A stretch of DNA of 64,000 bases, taken from positions 30,750,126-30,814,125 of the forward strand of contig OY821747.1 in NCBI GenBank assembly GCA_963682055.1, in the 5' to 3' direction. The translations under genes and the position numbers were made by a program. Positions 32,887 to 43,700 of this stretch are shown here, piece after piece. The notes under the pieces are model-generated. The model was not told the origin of the DNA and did no database searches. It saw only the letters and a program-made list of their open reading frames with translations. Origin of the DNA: Primula veris. Lineage: Eukaryota > Streptophyta > Magnoliopsida > Ericales > Primulaceae. Numbering within the stretch: position 1 is the first letter of the stretch; every line of letters starts with the position of its first letter.

Positions 32887-34230
32887 ATGGTTCGCACCAA
32901 GAAAGCTCAACCACACCTCGTCGACGACCATGAGGACGACTACGTGCCTCCGTCCCCGAGCCGCCCCCGTGTTCCTCGCGGTCGACGAACCGCCTCCTCC
33001 ACCGCTCCACCATCGGGCCCCGGTGCCTCTTCCGGCTCTCTTCCTCCTCTCTATCCATCTACAATGGGTAAGAGAGCTATCTTGACTAATTTTACAATAG
33101 ATATGCCTTTATTCGTTGAACGTTTTCCTCTTCTCATGCAAGATTTAAACTTTCAAAAACTCAACGTAATTCTTACTCTAAAAGAGCCTTTCTTCATTGA
33201 AAATATATATGAATTTTACCATAACCTAGTTCTTGATAGGGGTCATGATGACGCACTCCGCTTGCGTTCATCGTTTAATGGCCAACCCTTCGTTTACGGT
33301 ATAGACCGTTTACGAAATCTTCTACACCTCGATGCTGCGGGGGTGTACGAGCAAAGTGACGAACTTTGCGAAATGCTAAACATCGTTAATTTTACCGATT
33401 TCAAAGATGAGCTATTTCATCCCGCCCACAACAATCAGTCTAACAAAGCCCACGGCCTTCTATTTAGAAATAAATTAGCCTACCACATCCTCTCTCACAT
33501 CGTCCTCCCTCATACCTCCAACTTCACGGATGTTACTAATGAGTACATCTTTCTTCTTGGGTGCATCCATCGCCGAGTCAGACTTGACTTCGCGACACTC
33601 ATTCTCTTTAAGATGGATTCGTTAAAAACGAAATCCAAGAATGGGCTACCTTACGGTGCCTTGATTTCGGCCATCTTAAAGGACCTCAATCTCGTTCCCG
33701 GTGGAACCCTGTTCAAGAACAAGGACAAACACATTTGGGACACCTCCTATCTTGCCCAAATGTCAATAAAATTCAACACTACCGCCAAGACCATTACTTG
33801 GTCCGGTAAACGGGTGTCCGGCCCCGACTACACTACTCTTTCCGCCGAAGAGGAAGAGTATGTCGGCCCTAAGGCCACACCGCAAGCCGCTCGTGAGGAC
33901 GTGCCTATTTCCTCCGAGTCCCTTCCCCCGTCTCACATTCCTTCCTCTTCTCGTCCCACTCGAGGTCGAGGAAAAGCTCAAGTCGGATCTTCCAACCGTC
34001 CTCCGCGCACCGAACAATTCTACGACGATCTATACATCAACCAATATCGGAATGCACAAATGACTCGTCGGATGTTTCGTTTCTTGCAACCGGGACAAGA
34101 GGAGCTCGACCAACTAGATCGCGAAAGCGCCGAGCAAAGGGCGCAATTCCACGGCTATTTTTCCGACCTTGCCGGGCCCCAAGACGACAACGAAGACGAA
34201 GAGGATGATGCGACCTCCCACCGCGACTAG
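32887..34230 (+). CDS. Second MULE-2 protein, 'putative plant transposon protein'-like
   Basis: Intact 447-residue ORF. A basic, Pro/Ser-rich N-terminus (to about 60) is followed by a globular region (about 70-300) with EFYHNL, a GIDRLRNLL motif, a long helix-rich stretch and LPYGALISAILKDL. The rest is a disordered Arg/Ser-rich tail with an acidic C-terminus. The order of motifs resembles the plant transposon-protein family also called Arabidopsis retrotransposon ORF-1 (Pfam Transposase_32), and it resembles the third ORF of the Copia element here (50963-49695). No catalytic motif is evident. It is much more GC-rich in codon use than the transposase 1 kb upstream, and two retroelement-like polypurine tracts follow it. 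Function unknown; capture from a retroelement is likely but unproven. Confidence 0.7.
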   Translation: MVRTKKAQPHLVDDHEDDYVPPSPSRPRVPRGRRTASSTAPPSGPGASSGSLPPLYPSTMGKRAILTNFTIDMPLFVERFPLLMQDLNFQKLNVILTLKEPFFIENIYEFYHNLVLDRGHDDALRLRSSFNGQPFVYGIDRLRNLLHLDAAGVYEQSDELCEMLNIVNFTDFKDELFHPAHNNQSNKAHGLLFRNKLAYHILSHIVLPHTSNFTDVTNEYIFLLGCIHRRVRLDFATLILFKMDSLKTKSKNGLPYGALISAILKDLNLVPGGTLFKNKDKHIWDTSYLAQMSIKFNTTAKTITWSGKRVSGPDYTTLSAEEEEYVGPKATPQAAREDVPISSESLPPSHIPSSSRPTRGRGKAQVGSSNRPPRTEQFYDDLYINQYRNAQMTRRMFRFLQPGQEELDQLDRESAEQRAQFHGYFSDLAGPQDDNEDEEDDATSHRD

Positions 34231-35313
34231 GCGGATATCGTTTTTTTATTTTTATTTTTATGATGTAAAAGGGGGAGAAATACCCTCTCTTTTGTTTTTG
34301 CGTTGTATTTCTCATTTCTTTCGATTTCGAACAACGTTGGTTTTTGATGTAATAAGTAGCAAACGCTTTATTTTATGAATCATTATTATGTTGCTTATGC
34401 GTTGTGAGTTTGTGCACTTATAGTATGCGTTTTTATCTTAATCACTTTATTGAATTTGGTGCGCATATATTGCTAGTTGATTGGGTTATATGTATTGTTT
34501 TTCATTTGTGGCGATTGACCATTTTTTATGTTTTTAATGATGTTAAAGGGGGAGAAATACCCTATTTTATTTTGCGTTGTATTTCGTTTGTTTTTCATTT
34601 TCTTTTCGAACTACGTTGTTTTTGATGTAATAAGTAGCAAACGCTTTGCATTTATGTTATGAATCTTTTTTATGTTGCTATTTATCATTACGTGTTAAAT
34701 TGTATGACGTTATGAGATTGCGTATTTATAATTCTACAAATGCGCTTTTTGATGTTATTATAACTTGTGCGCATATATATCTAGTTGATTGGGTTATTTT
34801 TGTTGTTTTCATTTGTGGCGATTGACCGTTTTTAGGCAAAACTATGGCCAATTTTTCGCTTGCATTTTATCGTTCGTTTTCCTTAATCGTTTAGATTTGT
34901 TTAACTTCGTTTTCAATCGGATGTTGTGACATTTCCTTGTTTTAAATCGGATGTTTAGTAAAACGTCACCTACACATCTTGTACCTAACATATTAATTTA
35001 CGACATCATTTTATGTGATAATACTAGTCTAGTGCATAAATCTTTCGAAAAATCCGATCCAACACTCTCGTACTAAACATATTAATTTACGACATCATTT
35101 TTTAAGAGATCATGTTCAAAAAGGGGATCATGTTTTTATATATTTTTTGTCAAATCAGTGTCCAAAACTGCAAAAAATCCTTGTTCTGTAAATTCTTTAC
35201 AGTCGATCGGTCGTTTCTGAAAAACGACCGATCGTTTTTCAACAGACGACCGATCGTTTTTCAGAAACGACCGATCGTTTTAGGTATGATTTCTTCCAGT
35301 GAGTTCAGACAAT
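34231..35313. repeat. Tandem duplication carrying two AAAGGGGGAGA tracts
   Basis: Two copies of a unit of about 285 bp (34259-34542 and 34543-34840). Each begins 'gatgt' then AAAGGGGGAGAAATACCC and contains 'ttttgatgtaataag' and 'attgtttttcatttgtgg'-type stretches. The purine tracts (34267-34278 and 34545-34556) look like LTR-retrotransposon polypurine tracts. From 35190 to 35285 four more ACGACCGATCGT palindromes lead to the right TIR. Confidence 0.65.
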
Positions 35314-35559
35314 AAACGACCGATCGAAATGTACATAACGACCGATCGTTTTTGTCTGAAAAACGACCGGTCGTTTTGTACAATTCGATCGGTCGTTTAT
35401 TGTCCAAATTGTTTCAGAAAGTTCAATAATAAAACGACCGGTCGTTTTAATCATTTCGATCGGTCGTTTTTCAAAAGTAGACCATTTTGGGAATATTTCA
35501 GAAAGGTAGCCCATTCTGGGCATTAATTGTGCCCAGTGAGCCATTTTGGCAAAAAACTC
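35314..35559 (-). repeat. Right terminal inverted repeat of MULE-2
   Basis: Inverted copy of 28731-28976, with the same 246-bp length and no difference found by eye. It ends GCCAAAAAACTC just before the target duplication ACCAAGTTG. Confidence 0.9.
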
Positions 35560-35724
35560 ACCAAGTTGCAAGTATCTTCCATCTTCTTACTCAATTCTTA
35601 AATTAATAGTAAGAAAAAACATCTTTCCATTTTAACGAAGCTTTTAAAAGATTAATTATTTTTATACATGATTTTTATTGCTATTTTAGTTAGAACTTTG
35701 TGCATTTTTTCAGTATATCAAAAC

Positions 35725-35918
35725 CACTACAAAAAAAATACTCAAATAACGACGGGATTAGTGACGGTATTTTTTGTTACGAGCTTATTAACGACGGTTT
35801 TTGTGACGTTTTTGCGACAGTTTAGTTAATTTGCGACAGATTTGTGACAGCTTTTTAAATTAGCGACGGGCTTGTGACAGCTTTTGACTCTCACTAAATC
35901 AAACATTATTTTGTAGTG
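35725..35918. mobile_element. CACTA-type MITE
   Basis: The ends CACTACAAAA and TTTTGTAGTG are perfect, with AAC duplicated on both sides (35722-35724 and 35919-35921). It is nearly the same as the copy at 26564-26756. Confidence 0.8.
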
Positions 35919-36095
35919 AACTGAGGGTAAGAAAAAAAAATCACTCCGTTTTTTTTAATAAAAAAATCCCCTAAAATATTGTTTTGAAAGAAAGAGATTA
36001 AAAATAGATATGAATTAAGTGATGGTTCGGGATATTGAGTTATGTTCGTGTTAATCTTTGACGTTATATATATATAATGCATTGGTCCTGATCCT

Positions 36096-36260
36096 AATAT
36101 TGTTGGAGGAAGAGTAACTGACTCTGAATCAGGGTTACTCTGCTTCCTAAACGATCGGATCTGCTATTTTATTAATACATTATTAATAAAATACAGATCT
36201 AATGGTTGGGGAAGCAGAGTAAACTCACTCGGAATCAGATACTCTGCTTCCAACAATATT
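36096..36260. mobile_element. Palindromic MITE
   Basis: The 165 bp fold into one near-perfect hairpin: the outer arm AATATTGTTGGA pairs with TCCAACAATATT, and the centre is TTATTAATA. Each arm contains two 'actctgcttcc'-type repeats. Superfamily uncertain; non-coding, but a good small-RNA precursor shape. Confidence 0.7.
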
Positions 36261-36334
36261 GTTTATCTGGGCCGACCATTTGTCTCCTTCTCCCCATGGA
36301 CTAAAAAGATCACCACCAATAGTAAGTCACATCA

Positions 36335-36631
36335 AAAGATCATATATGTTGTAGGATAATAACTAATAAGTATCAAAATTAAAAGCGTGAGTAGTAGTAG
36401 TCTATTTTAGATATGTAGGCTAATAATTGATTTAAAGATCATATATGCTGCAGGATAATAACTAATAGGTATCAAAATTAAAAGCATGAGTAGTAGTAGT
36501 CTATTTTAGATATGTATGCTAATAATTGATTTAAAGATCATATATGCTGCAGGATAATAACTAACAAGTATCAAAATTAAAAGCATGAGTAGTAGTAGTC
36601 TATTTTAGATATGTAGGCTAATAATTGATTT
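36335..36631. repeat. Three 99-bp tandem repeats
   Basis: Copies start at 36335, 36434 and 36533 with 'aaagatcatatatg' and share 'gagtagtagtagtctatttt'. They differ at only a few positions. Confidence 0.85.
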
Positions 36632-37142
36632 ATACAACGTTGTAAATTTTTGATGCAGATGCAAACATTAGAAGTGACATGCAATAAATTAGAGGTTGAA
36701 AGTTGATACCTGCAGTTCTGAATACTCATTTAGCAAAACAAAGGAAGATTTGCCTCTAATTTTTGGAAAATCGACTCATCCAAATAGATGAACCTATTTT
36801 ATTTATGATTAGCAAATGGTACAAATTTCCACATGTTTAGGTTATAGTAAATATCAAATTGAAGGGATCAATAAATATAATCTCATATGCATACATATGC
36901 ATTCGTAGTGTTAGATAAATAATACATACATCGAACAATAAATAGGTTACAGAGATAATTTAATTACTCTTCCACTTATGACTTACCCCTCCCTATCTCA
37001 ACTTTACTTCGTTCTCTATGAGTGAGCATCACTATTTTACTCTTCCATCAACTTTAAACTAACATTACACCCAACCCCATTTCTATCTCCTATATATATG
37101 TAGTGGTTGCACTTTTAATAGTCATATTGCAAAACATACACA
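36632..37142. other. Upstream flank of the aspartic protease relic
   Basis: Non-coding. A TATA-like 'ctatatatatg' at about 37090 sits 50 nt upstream of the relic's start and may be its old promoter. Confidence 0.4.
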
Positions 37143-38337
37143 ATGTATTTTCCCATGAATCATCTTTTGGTAATATTGGTAGTCCTATTTTTTCCCAATT
37201 TCATATGTGGTACACCCAACGGAACCCGAAATGGGTTCACGGCACGGCTCATCCACATATTCTCACCCTTATCTCCTTTTTACAACCCAAGAAAAACTCT
37301 CAATGATATGGTTGATGAGGATCATAAAATCTACGAATTGCGAGCACGAGTAATAAGAAACACTACGCTGGATGCATCACTTCTATATTTACCTGTGTCG
37401 TTACAATATATACTAGAGTTTGAAATTGAAACCCCTGGTTTCAAAACCTTTGCCATAGTAGATCATCAACATACAAAATTATTCGGTGCAAAGATCCGGT
37501 GTGCCATCCATCTAATAATAGATATTTGAGCTGCCTAAATTCTAAATGCACTTTCGATTTTAGCTTTGCTATCGGACCACAAATCATGGGTGAAGGAGCT
37601 AGAGAGACATTTACATTTGAAGGAGATTTGACACCCAAAATGTATCCGGATATAGTATTCGGTTGTGTAACCGAATACTATGGCGAAAAAACCTTACAAG
37701 GAATGGGAGGAATTATTGGGATAGGACATTCCGAGACATCATTTTTAAGGCAAATTAAGGCAACACAATTTTCGTTTTGTCAAAGTGAAGACAAATTCCA
37801 TGATTCGTTCATAAAGTTTGGGGACGATTCTGATATTTGGGGAGAAAAGACAAATTTGATTCTCAGAAGCGATGGTCATTACGAACTTATTTTAAGAGGC
37901 ATTGACGTTAACAATGTACCCGTTAACATATCAACATCTGTTTTCGGTAGTGTTTATCTAGACACAGGAGGACCATATACACATCTTCCACCTAAGGCTA
38001 TGGACGCCTTGTTTGCCACAATTAAGTTATATGTTGACGCTGAGTATTATTCGACAAAACGATGGGGGTTGTGTTATAGAAAACGTGGGGGTAGCTATGT
38101 CGACATGCTACCTGAAATTACGTTCAATTTTCTCTATTTACCGATGCGGCTTCCCTTTAGAAGCACGTGGATATTAAACGGGGGGATTACTGCCTTGCAA
38201 TTAAAGAATCGACAGGAGGATATTCAGTTTTTGGTATGTACCAAATGAGAGGTTTTAATATTGGGGTCGACCTTCTAAATCTTCAAGTGTCAGTTTCCCA
38301 TGAAGATACATGCTACGAATTTGGACGCAGGAGGTAA
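37143..38337 (+). pseudogene. A1 aspartic protease (CDR1/nepenthesin-like) pseudogene
   Basis: The relic keeps a signal peptide (MYFPMNHLLVILVVLFFPNF) and the pre-catalytic stretch FKTFAIVD, but the first active-site DTGS is replaced by DHQH and the following section is deleted. Near 37495 the frame shifts. The next frame (about 37490-38200) has CLNSKCTFDF, GIIGIGHSETSF and the second active site as DTGG (YLDTGGPYTHLP). A second shift at a run of six G (near 38181) moves the end (DYCLAIKES, SVFGMYQ) into a third frame that stops at 38335-38337. Plant A1 proteases of this group are secreted and linked to defence signalling or inhibitor-like functions. This copy cannot be active. Confidence 0.85.
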
Positions 38338-38359
38338 TTATGAATACTAAAGAATCACA

Positions 38360-38640
38360 AGTTAAAGAGAATATTTACGTTTAGTTTCTATGTGTCCCAT
38401 TTGTGTTTTCTAATTACCATTGTGTCAAGTTTCTATTTTGTTTGTTGTCATCTCAGTATTTGGTGTGTGTGTGTGTTTATGTTTAGTCTGTATGTGTCCC
38501 ATGTGTGCAGCCACAAGTTTAATAGAATATTTATGTTTAATTAGTTTCTATGTCACATATTCTAATTATCATAGTGTCAAGTTTCTATTTTATTTGTTTT
38601 CATCGGTACTTGGCGTGGGTGTTTCTATTTAGTCTATATC
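38360..38640. repeat. ~160-bp direct duplication after the protease relic
   Basis: Two degenerate copies of a block containing 'gtgtcaagtttctatttt' and 'tggtgtgtg'/'tggcgtggg' follow each other (about 38360-38500 and 38515-38640). It is probably duplicated 3' UTR. Confidence 0.5.
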
Positions 38641-40713
38641 TGTAAAACTATCATCTTGTTACCGTGTCACTTAGTCATTGAGGCTTAAATTTTGCTTTTT
38701 AAATCTCTTTTCTTTTAATTATTAATTTTGTATACGAGCTTATGTTGAGAGTCTCGATAAGTAGCAATTTTCATGGTTATACCTAACACATGCCTTCCAA
38801 AAGAAATTTAGTTCACTTATATTAGTATTTAATTAATAAATATTATATAATTTTATTAGCAAATATTAATATAATATTATATAATTAATAATTTACCGAT
38901 CTTAGAATATTCTATTAATAAATTATATTCATTTCCACTAGAGAATATAATTGCTCCTAATTTATATGAATTTATAGTATCTGTCGTGGGAGAAATCTAA
39001 GATGCGTTTGTTTCGTACTGGAGAGGATGTACGAAAATAGCTTACACGCGTGTCGCAACAATACAACGTAATACTTCTTATCACAGTGTTGTTAACCCAT
39101 AGCCAACATTGTCTCTACAGATAGGTTAATTTGATTATAATCTTCAGATTGTGGCAATATTATGTATGGCAGTGATGATATATTATAAACTCTTCCTAAT
39201 ATTTATTTACAAGACATGAAAGCTGAATTGACAAATTTTGAATGTAACAAATTCAATTTCAAAGTCAACACGTATATCAGTTATTAGTTACGCAATCTAC
39301 ATTAACCGTGCTTTACTCAAAATTAAAAGTTTACATAAACAATAAGAAAGGCCAAATTTCTTATCATTCTCAATATTATTTGATAATGCTGTGTAATGTT
39401 TAGTTAATTGCTGCAACTATAAATCAATTGACGGGGCTGAGATTATAATTGGAGCCACTGAATTATCATCCCACGGTCAAGTAAAACTCAAATAAACAAA
39501 AGAAAGAAAGCAAGTTATCATCTCCAGTGGTTCGTGTCCGGCGACAGGCGTTATGTGAAAAATCAATGGCATGGATTCATAATGTCAGCCGTTGAATTAC
39601 AATTGCAGCAACTTCTTATCCAGTTAGCTCAGTTAAAAGTTATGATTTCTCTTTTTCTATGCTAATCCCTAATTACGCAAAAGTACAGAGTTCCAAAATG
39701 TACAAATTTTGCAGACATGGCAAAAAATACTCCTACAAAGATTACTATCTGGTACTAGAAGCTGAATAAAACTCGTCAATAAGAAGTACAAAATCCATAC
39801 ACGAGAAGACCAGCCAGTACAAAATCCATACAGGAGATCATCCCGAAAATTGCTTATTTTCTATTTAGTAGAATTTTCCCCCATAGCATGTAAACCCCAT
39901 AAGGATTAAGGATTAATAGCATGTAAACCCCATAAGCTCAGGTTCCACCATATAAAGACGGTAATGGGACCATTTTTTACGTATGAATTCAATTAACAAA
40001 TACTCACTTCTTTTATCTTTATATACTTCTATCTCTATAATATATGTTTTGAGATAATATGTTACAAAAACACGAATAACAAATTTGATGAACAAGTAAA
40101 ACAATGGTTTCAGTCGTATCAACAATGAGGAATAAGAACGATCGTAATTAGTTGAACCTATAGACAAACATTGATTAGTGCTGTACAAAAAACAAACCAA
40201 AAAAAATCTAGGAGAACTAATTATTAAAAAAAGACAACCAAGAAAGATTTTTGGCACTTAACGAGCCGAGCTTTTCAGATTTAAATCACAAGGGGAGTGT
40301 AATCAAGCACACCAACGAGTCGAGCCCAAACAATGCCAATGCTCATTTGCGGATGTACTCATAGTTACTCCACGTACAATAGTTCACCAGATCTTACAGG
40401 TTTTATATTTCATCGATTAATGACTAGCTAGCTTCAAGCAACACATACCTTCATGCATATTATTACAGTTATATGTCATTGTTGTCAACAACCTAGGACG
40501 AACTTAAAAATTTTGGCGAGACACTTCTATCCAAAAAACAAAAAGATATGGTTTGTGAAATTTGTCATTCATTAATTGATCTCCCCAAATTATACTATTA
40601 AAACAAGAAGAAAAATTTAAGACAAGCTGATAACAATAAAAGGAGATTCTAAAAGCAAATCACTCAGAAAAAACAAACGTTGATTGCTGCGGAGCTCGAA
40701 ACTAACATTTAAT
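38641..40713. other. Intergenic, no gene recognised
   Basis: About 2 kb of AT-rich DNA. A 20-bp direct pair, TAGCATGTAAACCCCATAAG, occurs near 39885 and 39916. No ORF with recognisable features is present. Confidence 0.4.
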
Positions 40714-43700
40714 TCAGGCATTAGAAGCAGTACAATAAGTTACTTGCTCATCCCGCATTTGGAAATACAAAACCCCCATAATAATTGCATACCAAGCAAC
40801 AAGTATCAACATATCCCGTATTATGAGTATTCCTAAGCCAGCATATTTTGCTCTAGAAGTTTGAAGGTGCTTCAGATCTTGGTTACAGTTCTGGCATAAA
40901 AATACAAACGGAACAAGGTTCACAGTAACATTCCAAAAGATCATAATCGCGAAAAGGTAAGAAATGGAAAACTATCTCTCGTCATTTCTATAGAAGATGC
41001 GAGATTCATGGGCGGAGCCTTATACCTGTAAAAGGTTGCCGTCGCAAACCCACAATTTACAATATAAAAATTAATACTGAGAAAATTTAGATTTTTTTTG
41101 ATAACAACATGTTTTGCAAACCGTAAAATAACATTTCATATTTAGCAACTCCACAATATTTTTTCTAGCACCGCCCCTGGCGAGATTATTAGGAAAATAA
41201 TTTACAAATATAGAAACATTTTGGTTTGAAAGTTAAAACGCCATTACCTTCATCCATAAAGAGAAGGCCTTTGGCCCAACTGAGTAGGTATGTGCATTGT
41301 CGCAGCAACAAGTCTAATAATTTCATTAAAAACAAGTAGGTAACAGGTAACTAACATGAAGTAGACAATGAAGAGAAATAAAAGTGAGAGGGAGAACTGT
41401 GAAATTTGGAATGAATGAGTACCATGAAGATGGCTTGCAGATGGACACTTAGCAGGGAACCACCTATCAGCAAAACTCTACACAAAGACAAAGAAGTTTG
41501 AATAGAATAGTCTTTTAATAATCACAGCAGTAAATTGACTCTGCTGGTCTGCTTGTTTTAAACAATTAATACTGGTATTTATAAAGATATCCTATTAAAA
41601 ACATCATTACCTCACGCAATTGGCGATTTTTTACTGCTTCATCAGGATGAAGTTCAGTTTTCTCATACTTCATTCTGCATTTCGAAACAAAATGGGGAAC
41701 AAGTTCATAGCAAAAATTCCAAAAGATCGCAACTGTTTAGAGGCAAGTAATTGAGAATTACCTTATGTGCAAATAACCACCGGGGCGGAAAATGAGTACC
41801 AACAAGATCGACACCAAAATGGCCAGGTACATGTTTTGCTTCTGTATGCAAAACAATTGTTCGGATAAACAAGATGGGAAATTGATAAACAAAGAATGGA
41901 ACTGACGATAGTTAGCATATAAATAGAAAATGCGTTACGAAGCAAAAACTATTTTTACAGAAAAACCATAACCATTCTGTTTTGCAAGTTACTAGGCTAT
42001 TACCTTCATCATCTCTATAATGGGCCAATCTGGCCGACCTGAGAAGGTATGAGCAGCACAAACTTGTCGCAGAAACAGCTCTAAAATTTCGATTAAAAAC
42101 AAGTACGTAACTGACTAACATGAACTAGGCAGCAGCGAGAGAAAAGGAAAAGAGAGAGAGAATGAGTTGAACTTGAAATAGATGAGTACCGTGAAGCTGG
42201 TGATCAGATGGACCTTCATTAGCAGGGAAACAACTATTAGCAAGACTCTGCACAAAGACAGAAATTTGAATAGAGCCTTTTAATAATATAGCAGTAAATT
42301 GACTCGGAAAGTCAGCTTATTCTAAACAATTGATAATGGTATTTAACAGGATATCCTATTAAAAATATCATTACCTCACAAAATTGGTGATTTTTTACTG
42401 CTTCAGGATTAAATTCAGTCTTCTTATACTTCGTTAAGCAGTTCATCACAAGATAACGCTGAAACACGTCACATGCGGCGGACCTGCCGTATTTCTGAAA
42501 CATTCCATGTATGATTAGTCTATAATAGAAGAGAACAAATATACGATATGATGAAAGATATAAAACTAAAACCCGAGTCTAAATTTACCTTTTGATTGAA
42601 AATTCCATTTAATTATCAAATTTCACAAAAAAACAATGTTTTAAAACGACTTACCGAAAAGAAAATGTTTATTAAAACAACTTACCGAAAAGAAAATGTT
42701 TTAAAACGAGAAAGTATAGATAACGTGCTTTTTTGCAACAACTTCACTAAAGAGTAAGCTTTTTAAGTTTCGGAGTGAATAAAAAGCATGAACTTTGACC
42801 TTTTCATCAAAGCGTCTTTATTTTGCCTATACACGTAAAAGCGAGTTTTGAAAAATATTGAAGCAAGTTTTCTATAACCAAGCAAAACAGAAAAACGGTT
42901 GACAGAATAATTCAACTTCAAGGTGACCCAGGCAATCAACACATGTTGAACCCAGTAAGATTACAAAAGAAAGTGTAATGTCGTTCTTGAAAGATTAAGT
43001 TTAGACACTTATAATATTATAATGGAGCGGATGGAGGATTATTTATATTCTCTACCTTGGCTAAAGAATCAAAAGGGAAGCGTTGTACACACTATACGAT
43101 AAATAAAATATGTAAACAACACATCCCACTTACAGGATAATCGTTCTCGTAAACAATTCGTAGGTGGGAAAGTTCCATTCCTCGGAGTTCTTGCTTGCCG
43201 GAACCACATTCAGTGAACCATTCGTGGCGCCAAAAAAGATTATTATCCGGATGAAGTATACATTTACTTGAGATATTAAACTTTTCCCGTTCCACAAAGG
43301 GCATCAGATACTGCAAGGTACATGTATATGTGATTGTCCTACATCTTATTCGAACATAGATAACATTTAGCAAAATTACCAAACCAAAAATAAGTATAGT
43401 TTGTTAGTTCACCTGCTCAATAACTCGAACAGCAGCATAAAATCTGTATTTGAAAACAGCGACTCCCAAACATCTGATCATCATGAACAAGCCATAGTTA
43501 CTTGGTTAATGATGCAAACATATAAGTCTAATTAGTTTCACACTTGTTTCCAAATTGTAGGAAACTTACCCTAAGTGTACTTCTGTCGAATCCTGCAATT
43601 CAGAATCAATACTTCAGATAACGATGAATTACTATTCATCGAATAGTTCAACACAAGTTACTTTTAATACTATTTCTCAAATTTTGGAACAAGGTTGAAA

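Larger units (their letters stand above)
28731..35559. mobile_element. MULE-2: complete two-gene Mutator-like element
   Basis: The element is 6829 bp with 246-bp terminal inverted repeats (28731-28976 and 35314-35559) that I could not tell apart. The target duplication is 9 bp with one mismatch, ACCGAGTTG (28722-28730) and ACCAAGTTG (35560-35568). It carries a MURA-type transposase and a second ORF in the same direction, with an ACGACCGATCGT array between them and more copies near the right end. Identical TIRs and open genes point to a recent insertion. Confidence 0.9.
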
